This document shows positions 6,424 to 12,908 of a stretch of DNA of 16,236 nucleotides, piece after piece (within the stretch, counting starts at the first letter, position 1; each line of letters opens with the position of its first letter). The stretch is taken from positions 1-16,236 of the forward strand of contig JABDEJ010000054.1 in assembly GCA_013287095.1 (NCBI GenBank). The letters run 5' to 3'. Origin of the DNA: Bacteroidota bacterium. Lineage in GTDB: Bacteria; Bacteroidota; Bacteroidia; CAILMK01. A model generated the notes under the pieces. The model saw only the letters and a program-made list of their open reading frames with translations, was not told where the DNA came from and did not search any database. A program made the translations under genes and the position numbers.

Positions 6424-7009
6424 CTGCTTGTTTTTTCAGGATATAACCAGGAACAATGTAACCGATAAGCACAGATAATGCCAGGCAAATTGTGGCATTT
6501 TCATTAGACACGAATAATGCAACCATTGCCAACGTCCAACATATAATTCCTCCGATAACAAGCGGCCTGAATTTAAGAATGCCACCGGTAACAAACAACC
6601 CAAGTCCATATAAAGCAATAACTATGGGGTACAGGTTCACATTCAAATATCCCATCGCGAACAGAACAATAAAAAGCACAGCCCCAAAAGCGATCCATAA
6701 ATATTTCATCACGTCGTCAAACCATGTTTTTACTTTTTCAGTTTTTGATTGTTTCCGGGAAATAATAATGGAGAGAATTCCGCCCAAAGGCATCAGTATC
6801 ATCCAGGTAATGCTGCCCATGTCTATGCTCACATTGGAACTAAGAGGATATGCTTTATCAAGCCCAAGCCAGTGAATAACAACCTGACCTATAGCTGCGA
6901 TAAAAACGAGCCAGCCCCATAGCAAAAAGAAAGCGCCATTGTCTTTTACTTCTTTCCGGGCCGTGTACATCATGTCTTCAATGATTTTCATGTTTGCGTT
7001 TGAGTCCAT
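6389..7009 (-). CDS. Six-helix integral membrane protein of unknown function
   Basis: 206 aa with six hydrophobic segments at about residues 26-48, 67-84, 103-121, 127-145, 149-167 and 171-191. The soluble N-terminus is short (MDSNANMKIIEDMMYTARKEV) and the C-terminal tail is basic (KKQAGEKDR). No catalytic motif, transporter signature or conserved charged residue within the helices is obvious. It is the first gene of a two-gene unit with the winged-helix regulator, which overlaps its 3' end by 35 bp. A good Bacteroidota-type promoter lies 40-70 bp upstream. The arrangement suggests a regulated membrane protein, possibly sensing or sequestering the regulator, but this is only inference from context. 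Confidence 0.8.
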   Translation of the reverse strand: MDSNANMKIIEDMMYTARKEVKDNGAFFLLWGWLVFIAAIGQVVIHWLGLDKAYPLSSNVSIDMGSITWMILMPLGGILSIIISRKQSKTEKVKTWFDDVMKYLWIAFGAVLFIVLFAMGYLNVNLYPIVIALYGLGLFVTGGILKFRPLVIGGIICWTLAMVALFVSNENATICLALSVLIGYIVPGYILKKQAGEKDRSYVQAA

Positions 7010-7046
7010 TTGAGTATTTTTTTAAGTTTATATTTTAATAATGGTA

Positions 7047-7078
7047 CAAATGTAAAGTAGTTTATGCTATAAACCAAA
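7047..7078 (-). promoter_or_regulatory. Bacteroidota-type promoter for the membrane protein/regulator unit
   Basis: Read on the minus strand: TTTG (7078-7075), a 20-bp spacer, then TACATTTG (7054-7047). This matches the Bacteroidota primary sigma pattern (TTG/TTTG, spacer near 19, TAnnTTTG) in full. Transcription would begin near 7040, leaving about a 30-nt leader before the ATG at 7009. Confidence 0.7.
7060..7074. promoter_or_regulatory. Candidate operator, GTTTAT-GCT-ATAAAC
   Basis: A perfect inverted repeat with 6-bp arms and a 3-bp centre lies entirely within the 20-bp spacer of the promoter at 7047-7078. A dimeric winged-helix protein bound there would block RNA polymerase. The regulator at 6106-6423 is the natural candidate binder. 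The site is also upstream of the divergent Fic gene. The palindrome is seen; binding is inferred. Confidence 0.45.
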
Positions 7079-7089
7079 TTTTCTTTGGA

Positions 7090-7097
7090 TAATTTTG
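7090..7097 (+). promoter_or_regulatory. Possible -7 box (TAATTTTG) for the Fic gene
   Basis: TAATTTTG fits TAnnTTTG exactly and lies about 66 bp before the ATG at 7163. No clear TTG element is found 17-23 bp upstream, so this is weak. If real, its upstream half would overlap the candidate operator. Confidence 0.3.
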
Positions 7098-7162
7098 AAA
7101 TCCGTTAAGTTCAGAACGAAAATGAGAATAATGTTACCTTTACGGCATTGAATGATATAAAA

Positions 7163-7972
7163 ATGATCTCCAAAGAGAAACTGGACGAAATAAACAGGCT
7201 GAAACAGGAAATAGACAGTCATGAAAAACTGCCTGCGGATGTACTAAAAAAAATAAACTACAAGCTGCGGTTGGAATGGAACTATACCAGCAACAGCATG
7301 GAAGGCAATACCCTGACCCGTGACGAAACCCGTAGCGTGATGGTCGGTAACATTGAAGTATCCGGCAAACCAATCAAAGACCTATTGGAAATGAAAGGTC
7401 ATGATGATGTGATCTCCAAAATCATGGAGATCGGGAAGGGACAACTTAATCTTTCAGAAGGCCGCATCCGGGAAATCCACAAGGGTATCATGCACGAAGA
7501 AGACCCAGCAAAGGCAAAAATGATCGGGGAATGGAAGACAAAACATAACATCATTTACACCAATAAGGGTGAAAAGATTGATTTTGCGCCACCGACTGAA
7601 GTACCTGAACGAATGCATGAATTGATTAACTGGTTGAATACCGAAAAAGAAAAAATAGAACACGGGGACAAGAATTCCTTGCATCCGGCAGAAATTGCTT
7701 TCAAATTTCATTTGGATTATGTGACGATACATCCTTTCTATGACGGGAATGGCCGAACAGCCCGAATTTTTTCCAATCTTATTCTGATTGCCTACGGATA
7801 CCCTCCTATTTATATAAAAACTACCGAAAAGGATATTTATGGCAACTACCTTGGTGACATACAGGGCTATGGTGGTAGCCCTGATTTGTTCTATGATTTT
7901 ATGGCTGGATTACTGATTCGCAGCCTGAGAATAACTCTTGACAGGATACATGGTAAAGAAATTGATTATTGA
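7163..7972 (+). CDS. Fic-domain protein (predicted AMPylator/nucleotidyl transferase), class II
   Basis: 269 aa from ATG 7163; an in-frame TTG at 7148 is a less likely start. The Fic core HPFYDGNGRTAR lies at residues 190-201, with the catalytic His190 and the GNGR anion-binding loop intact. The inhibitory motif (S/T)xxxE(G/N) is present at 43-48 (SNSMEG) near the N-terminus, which defines class II Fic proteins: Glu47 would enter the active site and hold the enzyme off. By family knowledge such proteins transfer AMP, or another phosphoryl group, from a nucleotide to a protein hydroxyl. The target here is unknown. No C-terminal DNA-binding helix-turn-helix is evident. There is no small antitoxin gene beside it, consistent with built-in inhibition. 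It is divergent from the membrane protein/regulator pair and convergent with the next gene, 19 bp away. Confidence 0.9.
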   Translation: MISKEKLDEINRLKQEIDSHEKLPADVLKKINYKLRLEWNYTSNSMEGNTLTRDETRSVMVGNIEVSGKPIKDLLEMKGHDDVISKIMEIGKGQLNLSEGRIREIHKGIMHEEDPAKAKMIGEWKTKHNIIYTNKGEKIDFAPPTEVPERMHELINWLNTEKEKIEHGDKNSLHPAEIAFKFHLDYVTIHPFYDGNGRTARIFSNLILIAYGYPPIYIKTTEKDIYGNYLGDIQGYGGSPDLFYDFMAGLLIRSLRITLDRIHGKEIDY

Positions 7973-7991
7973 TCACATTGTTCATTGATAA

Positions 7992-8585
7992 TTAATAAAC
8001 CCCCGGCACCAACCTCGCAGTTCTTTTCTGATAAGACCGATAGACATCCCCAAACTGCCCCACCAGCATTTTCTCTTCCACACTGATCCGGTACAAATAG
8101 GCTGGTAAAATGGTAACCAAAATAATAAAAAGACATAACAGGTTTCTGCTTGCGATACCTGCCGATACAAACAAAATAATATCTGCCAGGTAGCCGGGAT
8201 GCCGGATGTATTTGTATAACCCATCTTCTACCAGTTGATGGTTGTCTGTTATTTTTAAAATACGGGTATAAAATCGCCCTAATGTTTTGGCTGCAGATAG
8301 GCGCATCAAAATTCCGCCAGCCATACCAATAATACCAATAATTGAAGTCCAGGCAGCATCATAATAAGCGATACCAAAAATATTCAGCACAATCGAGGAA
8401 GTGATCGCTATCATGGATATTCCAAAAGCCAGACCCACAAAGCGGGTGCTATTGCTATCCTCTTTGGTGGGTACCATGTCCATCGCCTCTTTCCCTTTTC
8501 TTAATTTCCCCTCAATAAAAATAAAAAGGAATATAAAGGCAAGGGCAATAATGCTAAATAAACATTTTTCAGGGCTTGCATCCAT
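7992..8585 (-). CDS. Isoprenylcysteine carboxyl methyltransferase-family membrane protein
   Basis: 197 aa with an N-terminal anchor (about 8-25), hydrophobic segments near 49-71 and 79-95, and a hydrophobic pair around 133-165. The diagnostic C-terminal half has LGRFYTRILK, then EDGLYKYIRHPGYLAD (RHPGY at 128-132), then EEKMLVGQFGDVYRSY (EE at 170-171). This is the ICMT/PEMT-type S-adenosylmethionine-binding pattern. Bacterial members methylate small or lipid substrates rather than prenylated proteins, and the substrate here cannot be inferred. It is 65 bp downstream of the SDR gene on the same strand, so co-transcription is possible. It converges with the Fic gene. Confidence 0.85.
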   Translation of the reverse strand: MDASPEKCLFSIIALAFIFLFIFIEGKLRKGKEAMDMVPTKEDSNSTRFVGLAFGISMIAITSSIVLNIFGIAYYDAAWTSIIGIIGMAGGILMRLSAAKTLGRFYTRILKITDNHQLVEDGLYKYIRHPGYLADIILFVSAGIASRNLLCLFIILVTILPAYLYRISVEEKMLVGQFGDVYRSYQKRTARLVPGVY

Positions 8586-8650
8586 AGTTCAAAGATATGA
8601 ACCAAAAAATGCAAACCCTGAAAAAGATAATCAAATCAGTATATTATCCC

Positions 8651-9403
8651 CTATTGAGCAGTATAGCCGCCGTCAATAGTATAATAAGAACCGGTTACAA
8701 AAGAGGATTTGGGAGAACTTAGCCAAAGCGCCAATTCGGCCACTTCTTCTGCCGTGCCCAGTCTTCCTATAGGATGAAGTGCTGCCAAACCATCTATCAT
8801 TGCCTGGTCAAGAGAATTGGTGAGCAAGGGGGTTAGAATATAGCCCGGCCCAATTGAATTGACGCGAATATTTTTATCAGCATATTCAAGGGCAGCTGTT
8901 TTGGTAAGTCCAACAACCCCGTGTTTCGCAGCTACATAGGCAGGTGAAAACTTAGTACCCACTGATCCTAAAATGGAAGCAATGTTTACAATAGTTCCAC
9001 CACCTGAAGCGAGCAGGGCCGGTATCTGATAGCGTAGCCCGTAAAATACCCCTGAAAGATTAATGCTGATGACTTTATCCCACCCTTCCACTGGATATTC
9101 CCCTGTCATAGCAATCGGGCCACCGATCCCTGCATTGTTGACTGCAATGTGCAAACCGTGAAAACGTTTTACTGTTTTGTCAACCAGGGCCAGGCAGTCG
9201 AAGGGTTTCGAAGTATCCGCTTTAATAAAGAAAGCATCCCCACCTGTAGCTTTAATAGCTGCAACCGTTTCATTGCCTCCAACCTCGTTAATATCTGATA
9301 CGACCACTCTTGCTCCTTCTGACGCAAACAAGATGGCGATGGCCCTGCCTATTCCGGAGCCTGCCCCGGTAACAATGGCAACTCTACTTTCTAAATTTTT
9401 CAT
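8651..9403 (-). CDS. SDR-family NAD(P)-dependent oxidoreductase
   Basis: 250 aa from ATG 9403, the normal size for a classical SDR. A GTG 48 bases upstream (9451) would add 16 residues lacking family character, and a TAnnTTTG box ends only 8 bases before it, so I chose 9403. The Rossmann glycine motif TGAGSGIG lies at residues 12-19 and NNAG at 89-92. The catalytic triad is Ser143, Tyr156 and Lys160 (YVAAK), and the family's PG motif (GPGYILTPL) and C-terminal GSYYTIDGGYTAQ are present. An acidic residue after the second strand (VVSD) suggests a preference for NAD(H) over NADP(H). Close relatives are annotated as 3-ketoacyl-ACP reductase-like or glucose/alcohol dehydrogenases; the substrate is unknown. 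Confidence 0.9.
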   Translation of the reverse strand: MKNLESRVAIVTGAGSGIGRAIAILFASEGARVVVSDINEVGGNETVAAIKATGGDAFFIKADTSKPFDCLALVDKTVKRFHGLHIAVNNAGIGGPIAMTGEYPVEGWDKVISINLSGVFYGLRYQIPALLASGGGTIVNIASILGSVGTKFSPAYVAAKHGVVGLTKTAALEYADKNIRVNSIGPGYILTPLLTNSLDQAMIDGLAALHPIGRLGTAEEVAELALWLSSPKSSFVTGSYYTIDGGYTAQ

Positions 9404-9458
9404 TTTTAGTGATTTTATTTTTTCTTCCTTTATTAATAGAATATCTGACACTTCACGA

Positions 9459-9466
9459 CAAAATTA
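9459..9466 (-). promoter_or_regulatory. Possible -7 box (TAATTTTG) for the SDR gene
   Basis: It reads TAATTTTG on the minus strand, an exact TAnnTTTG match, with no convincing TTG partner upstream. Transcription would start near 9452, giving a leader of about 48 nt to ATG 9403 and making the GTG at 9451 essentially leaderless. This supports the shorter start. Confidence 0.35.
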
Positions 9467-9592
9467 TATAAGGTTTGCTCCTCATTATCAGAATTTTCGA
9501 CACAAAACAATATGAGGTTTGTCATGGTTTTTTGTTTTTATAGTGCTATGTTTCCAATCCCTCATCTTTCATTTTTTCCCTATCTTCGGCCT

Positions 9593-10387
9593 GTGAAATC
9601 ATACCTTGAATTACTCGACGATGTTTTAAAAACAGGCGCTCAAAAATCTGATAGGACAGGAACGGGAACTGTAAGTGTTTTTGGAAGACAGTTGCGGTTC
9701 GACCTTGAAAAAGGATTCCCTTTAGTTACGACCAAAAAAGTACATACAAGATCAATTATTTACGAACTTTTATGGTTTTTAAAGGGTGAAACCAATATCA
9801 GATACCTCAAAGAAAATGGCGTAAGCATCTGGGACGAATGGGCGGATGAAAACGGAGATCTCGGCCCGGTGTATGGGTATCAATGGCGCTCATGGCCTGA
9901 TTATAACCAGGGACATATTGACCAGATAAGCCAGCTCATATCCACTCTTAAGAAAAACCCGGATTCACGCCGCATGATCGTTTCGGCTTGGAATGTGGCA
10001 TTGATAGATAAAATGGCCCTTGCTCCTTGTCATTGCATGTTCCAGTTTTATGTAGCAGATGGCAAACTTAGTTGCCAGCTTTACCAGCGCAGTGCAGATC
10101 TGTTTCTTGGTGTGCCGTTTAACATTGCCTCTTATGCACTTCTTACTTTAATGATCGCGCAGGTCTGCGGTTTAAAACCCGGAGAATTCGTACATACTTT
10201 TGGCGATGCGCATATTTACCTAAACCATATAGAGCAGGTCAATTTGCAATTGAGCAGGGAACCCAAACCATTGCCCGTGATGAAATTGAACCCCGAAGTA
10301 AAAGATATTTTCGATTTCAAATATGAAGATTTTAGCCTTGAAAATTACGAACCCTGGCCTGGAATCAAGGCTCCTGTGGCAGTATAA
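9593..10387 (+). CDS. thyA: Thymidylate synthase
   Basis: It makes dTMP from dUMP with 5,10-methylenetetrahydrofolate as carbon donor and reductant. I chose the GTG at 9593 because it gives exactly 264 aa, the length of the E. coli enzyme, starting [15 protein letters not shown]. The 27 extra upstream codons (ATG 9512) read as hydrophobic, non-conserved sequence. Landmarks: DRTGTGT loop at 20-26, phosphate-binding RR in [10 protein letters not shown] (125-134), and the catalytic cysteine Cys146 in [12 protein letters not shown]. After it come the [21 protein letters not shown] block, which recognises dUMP, and [10 protein letters not shown]. The C-terminus ends IKAPVAV, as in the family. Dihydrofolate reductase, often next to thyA, is not found here; a PKD-like lipoprotein gene follows after 131 bp. 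Confidence 0.97.
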   Translation: MKSYLELLDDVLKTGAQKSDRTGTGTVSVFGRQLRFDLEKGFPLVTTKKVHTRSIIYELLWFLKGETNIRYLKENGVSIWDEWADENGDLGPVYGYQWRSWPDYNQGHIDQISQLISTLKKNPDSRRMIVSAWNVALIDKMALAPCHCMFQFYVADGKLSCQLYQRSADLFLGVPFNIASYALLTLMIAQVCGLKPGEFVHTFGDAHIYLNHIEQVNLQLSREPKPLPVMKLNPEVKDIFDFKYEDFSLENYEPWPGIKAPVAV

Positions 10388-10488
10388 AAGAGTCCCGATT
10401 ATTTAACTTATGCCGAAATAAATACCTTATTTGATGTTTTGGTTTGAAAATTTTTGGGCCAATCACACTTAACTTAACCAAAACTTGT

Positions 10489-10496
10489 TAAATTTG
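10489..10496 (+). promoter_or_regulatory. Possible -7 box (TAAATTTG) for the lipoprotein gene
   Basis: An exact TAnnTTTG match ends 22 bp before the ATG at 10519. TTTG strings exist upstream (10453-10456) but at 32 bp, too far for the usual spacer, so only half of the promoter is supported. Confidence 0.35.
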
Positions 10497-10518
10497 GCAA
10501 GTTTAAAAATATACAATC

Positions 10519-11244
10519 ATGAAAAAGTTATTGATCATACTTGCCATTCCGGCATCATTATTTTTAGGTTGCAAACCGAAACCTACTCCAACACCAGGCA
10601 ATACAGTTCAACCAAAAGCCTGTTTTACCATCAGCAAAAATCTTTTTGACTCCGGTGAAACGATTACAACAACTAACTGCAGCACAAATGCTTCGAGCTA
10701 TGCGTGGAATTTTGGGCTGGGACTTCAGAGTTCTTCAACACAAACTGCCCCAAGTTATACATATATCAATCCTGCCAGAGGGACTACTTATCTTGTTAAG
10801 CTTATTGCTTATGGATCAGGTACCACAAGCAATGAAAAAGACACATCGATTACCCTTGGATATCGTAGAATAGATTCCGTGGTTGTGAGGAACATCCCGG
10901 GATTTGCGCCTTTAAGTTCCACAACTATAGCATTGCAATTTGGCCCCACGTCCAATATTTCGGAATTCAATTCCCCCCAGATTGCACCAACAGGCTATCC
11001 TTTTACATTTAACCTGACAGGGCTTAGCCCAAAGGTGTACATCACAACAACTAATGATCAAGCCTGGAGAGGGCGCATTGTTAATATTACTACAACTCAA
11101 ACAGTATCCGGTTCTGTTTTTGGTGTAGGCACCCCGGTTTATATGTCCAGAGGTTTAGATGCCAGTCCGATAATAATAAAAGATGGTTCCACACCACCTC
11201 TTGAATATGATGTTTATTACTCTATTTCGCCAACTGACAAATAG
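10519..11244 (+). CDS. Lipoprotein with a degenerate PKD-like domain
   Basis: 241 aa. The signal peptide MKKLLIILAIPASLFLGC ends in a lipobox with Cys18 as the lipidated residue. A Pro/Thr-rich linker (KPKPTPTPGN) follows. Residues about 33-110 resemble a PKD domain: the beta-strand pattern ACFTISKNLFDSGETITTTNCSTNASSYAWNFGLG has WNFGLG (63-68) where canonical PKD has W-D-F-G-D-G. Both acidic positions are lost. The C-terminal half (about 113-241) is beta-rich with no recognised family. It is probably anchored in the inner or outer membrane facing the periplasm or surface, with a binding or structural role. It stands alone, with its own promoter box upstream and a strong terminator downstream. 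Confidence 0.8.
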   Translation: MKKLLIILAIPASLFLGCKPKPTPTPGNTVQPKACFTISKNLFDSGETITTTNCSTNASSYAWNFGLGLQSSSTQTAPSYTYINPARGTTYLVKLIAYGSGTTSNEKDTSITLGYRRIDSVVVRNIPGFAPLSSTTIALQFGPTSNISEFNSPQIAPTGYPFTFNLTGLSPKVYITTTNDQAWRGRIVNITTTQTVSGSVFGVGTPVYMSRGLDASPIIIKDGSTPPLEYDVYYSISPTDK

Positions 11245-11271
11245 GCGGTTTTAGAAAAATTTAAGATATGG

Positions 11272-11299
11272 AAGGCCGGATTTTTTATCCGGCCTTTTT
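11272..11299 (+). terminator. Rho-independent terminator after the lipoprotein gene
   Basis: Stem AAGGCCGGAT (11272-11281), a five-T loop, ATCCGGCCTT (11287-11296) and a T tract (11295-11299), continuing as ATTTT. It lies 27 bp past the TAG stop and separates the lipoprotein from the next, independently promoted gene. Confidence 0.9.
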
Positions 11300-11352
11300 A
11301 TTTTAAATGATTAGTGGCAATTGTCCGAAGGGGTAAACGACCAAAGAAAGAA

Positions 11353-11382
11353 ATTGGATATTAAAATAAAAGTATAGATTTG
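11353..11382 (+). promoter_or_regulatory. Bacteroidota-type promoter for the T9SS type A gene
   Basis: ATTG (11353-11356), an 18-bp spacer, then TAGATTTG (11375-11382), an exact TAnnTTTG. Transcription would start near 11389, leaving a very short leader before the ATG at 11402. Confidence 0.6.
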
Positions 11383-11401
11383 TTATCTAAATAACTTCTA
11401 T

Positions 11402-12286
11402 ATGAATAAGGTTTATAATTTGCTGCTGCTATCCTTAGTATTTTTGACCTTTAAAGGATATGGACAAAACCGGGCCGTTACCGTTCTTTTACACGAAACT
11501 TTTGAAACAGGCAGTAAAACGCTGAGCAGTTGGACTTCAACCCCTTCATCAGGTTGCACTGCCTATAATTGGACAGCTAAAAACAGTAGCGGACAGGGCG
11601 CTCTTGGCTCGGCAGGATATTGGCTTTATCAAAGCAGCGCTGCTACATCAGGCTGTTATGCTTCGGCATATACTCCCTTATTTGTAATTAATAAGGTTGA
11701 TAACAGTGATACGGTTACCGTTGATTTTTACATGTACAGGGAAACGACATCATCAACGGACCACATAAGTGTCGTAATCACTGATCAATATAATAGCCCT
11801 GTATATGGACCGTTTTCTGTATTTGCTGACGATACGAAAACTCCTGTATCAGGAGCGGGTTGGTACCATTTTACCTGGAATATTAATTATGTTAGTAACA
11901 TTTATAACAACGTTACAGTCCAGGGATTTAAAGTTGGGTTCACAGGGATTAGCGACCACGGCGTTGATCTGTTACTGGATGAGGTAACCGTTTCTCACAG
12001 CTATACTCACAGTGCAGGCATAGCTCCCTTAAATAGTGTCAACACTGATTTTTCGTGTTATCCAAATCCAACCCACAACAGTTTAAATTTACATTTCTCC
12101 GATGCGCTTTCAGAAAATACAATTCTGAATGTGTACAATATGAATGGAAAACAAGTCCTGACCAGATCAATTCCATCAGGATCTTCTGAAGCTTCGATAG
12201 ATATCCATGATATCCTGAGCGGCTTGTATATTCTTGAAGTAAAGAATAACTTATCCGTAAGCAGAAAGGAAGTTGTGGTTAACTAG
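11402..12286 (+). CDS. Secreted protein with T9SS type A sorting domain
   Basis: 294 aa. An N-terminal Sec signal (MNKVYNLLLLSLVFLTFKGYGQ) probably cleaves around residues 21-22. Residues about 30-205 form one beta-rich domain beginning LLHETFETGSKTLSSWTST, with repeated Gly/Ser/Tyr and a closing VDLLLDEVTVSHSYTH strand. This resembles the jelly-roll (MAM/choice-of-anchor-like) domains that often precede sorting tails. Residues about 216-294 are the type A sorting domain: DFSCYPNPTHNSLNLHF, LNVYNMNGKQVLTRSI, GLYILEVKN and a basic terminal strand SRKEVVVN. It would pass Sec, then the outer-membrane T9SS, and lose or exchange the tail for surface attachment. No enzyme motif is visible. It has its own promoter and is convergent with the tRNA and secDF side. 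Confidence 0.85.
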   Translation: MNKVYNLLLLSLVFLTFKGYGQNRAVTVLLHETFETGSKTLSSWTSTPSSGCTAYNWTAKNSSGQGALGSAGYWLYQSSAATSGCYASAYTPLFVINKVDNSDTVTVDFYMYRETTSSTDHISVVITDQYNSPVYGPFSVFADDTKTPVSGAGWYHFTWNINYVSNIYNNVTVQGFKVGFTGISDHGVDLLLDEVTVSHSYTHSAGIAPLNSVNTDFSCYPNPTHNSLNLHFSDALSENTILNVYNMNGKQVLTRSIPSGSSEASIDIHDILSGLYILEVKNNLSVSRKEVVVN

Positions 12287-12353
12287 GAATTAGAGTGAAA
12301 TTATAATTTCTGGGCAATCAGAAAAATCAATACTAATTTGATGCTGCCTCAAT

Positions 12354-12388
12354 CAGATTTCTCCTATCGTCGAAATGACAAAAGGGGG
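12354..12388. repeat. CGTCGAAATGAC-type intergenic repeat
   Basis: ATTTCTCCTATCGTCGAAATGACAAAAGGGGG lies in the 111-bp space between the T9SS protein and tRNA-Val. ATTTC and GAAAT form a small inverted pair. From familiarity, 'TTTCTCC...GTCGAAATGAC' strings recur between genes in Bacteroidota, but I see only one copy here. Confidence 0.35.
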
Positions 12389-12397
12389 CTAAAATAG

Positions 12398-12472
12398 TGG
12401 GTTGTAGCGGATTCGAACCGATGACCTCCGCCCTGTCAAGGCGGCGCTCTAAACCAACTGAGCTAACAACCC
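12398..12472 (-). tRNA. tRNA-Val (anticodon GAC)
   Basis: 75 nt on the minus strand. The acceptor stem GGGTTGT pairs with ACAACCC and the discriminator is A. The D arm is GCTC...GAGC. The anticodon stem CCGCC/GGCGG encloses the loop TTGACAG, giving anticodon GAC, which reads valine codon GUC. The T loop TTCGAAT is standard. The T stem ATCGG/CCGCT has one non-pairing position (the second pair, U opposite C). CCA is not encoded and must be added. It lies 22 bp beyond the stop codon of the four-helix-bundle gene, on the same strand. Confidence 0.95.
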
Positions 12473-12478
12473 ATAAAC

Positions 12479-12505
12479 AATTACGAATTATGAATTACGA
12501 ATTAC
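12479..12505. repeat. AATT-core heptamer array, left arm of inverted pair
   Basis: Units AATTACG, AATTATG, AATTACG, AATTAC. The first 24 bases are the exact reverse complement of 12876-12899. The array overlaps the last codons (SNS) and the TAA stop (12495-12497) of the four-helix-bundle gene and begins six bases from the tRNA. Confidence 0.85.
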
Positions 12506-12863
12506 TTTTCTGAGACGCTAGAATTGTTTTTTGAATTGAACCGATAATTTTTAAAAGTTCTTCAATATCTTTTGACAAACTTATGTTTTGCTCATCGGAT
12601 AAATATTCTGTATCTGTTAGTAATCTTATCCAATAATGGGTTTCTCTGGTCTCTTTATATGCGATTGTCATTTTAGCGAAGAAATCTTTATTCGATTGTG
12701 CTCCAATTGCCTCTTCAATATTTGCACCAATAGAAGTACCTGATCGCAACAATTGTTTACTAAGAACAAATTCTTTCTTTTCTTCACACAAATACTTGTA
12801 AACCTTGACGATCCTTATGGCAAAAGAATAACTTTTTGTTTGTACGATGTTATCCTTTTTCAC
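12495..12863 (-). CDS. Four-helix-bundle protein (23S rRNA-intervening-sequence protein family)
   Basis: 122 aa with a GTG start at 12861-12863; no in-frame ATG lies upstream before a stop. The family core is clear: SYSFAIRIVKVYKYL, LSKQLLRSGTSIGANIEEAIGAQSNKDFFAKMTIAYKETRETHYWIRLL and EELLKIIGSIQKTI. These are the four amphipathic helices of the S23/IVP fold (TIGR02436-type), which forms a pentameric barrel in known members. Relatives are encoded in insertions within 23S rRNA genes or act as accessory proteins (Avd) in diversity-generating retroelements; free-standing copies like this one have no established function. It is bounded by a 24-bp perfect inverted repeat of AATT heptamers, the left arm of which supplies its stop. 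No promoter is visible in the 41 bp from the cyclophilin gene, so it may be read through from there. Confidence 0.88.
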   Translation of the reverse strand: MKKDNIVQTKSYSFAIRIVKVYKYLCEEKKEFVLSKQLLRSGTSIGANIEEAIGAQSNKDFFAKMTIAYKETRETHYWIRLLTDTEYLSDEQNISLSKDIEELLKIIGSIQKTILASQKSNS

Positions 12864-12875
12864 TGTCGGAACTCC

Positions 12876-12908
12876 ATTCGTAATTCATAATTCGTAATTC
12901 GTAATTAC
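12876..12908. repeat. AATT-core heptamer array, right arm of inverted pair
   Basis: Units CGTAATT, CATAATT, CGTAATT and CGTAATT are framed by ATT and AC. 12876-12899 is the perfect reverse complement of 12479-12502. The outer end overlaps the TAA stop (12905-12907) of the cyclophilin gene. Confidence 0.85.

Noticed and set aside
7148..7162. TTG start five codons upstream for the Fic gene
   Set aside because: ATG 7163 is in frame immediately after it, and the extra residues add nothing recognisable.
9404..9451. GTG start at 9451 for the SDR gene
   Set aside because: The first 16 residues are not SDR-like, and a TAnnTTTG box ends 8 bases before it.
9512..9592. A 27-codon N-terminal extension of thymidylate synthase from ATG 9512
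   Set aside because: The extension is hydrophobic and unlike the family, while GTG 9593 gives exactly the 264-residue family length with the catalytic Cys at 146.
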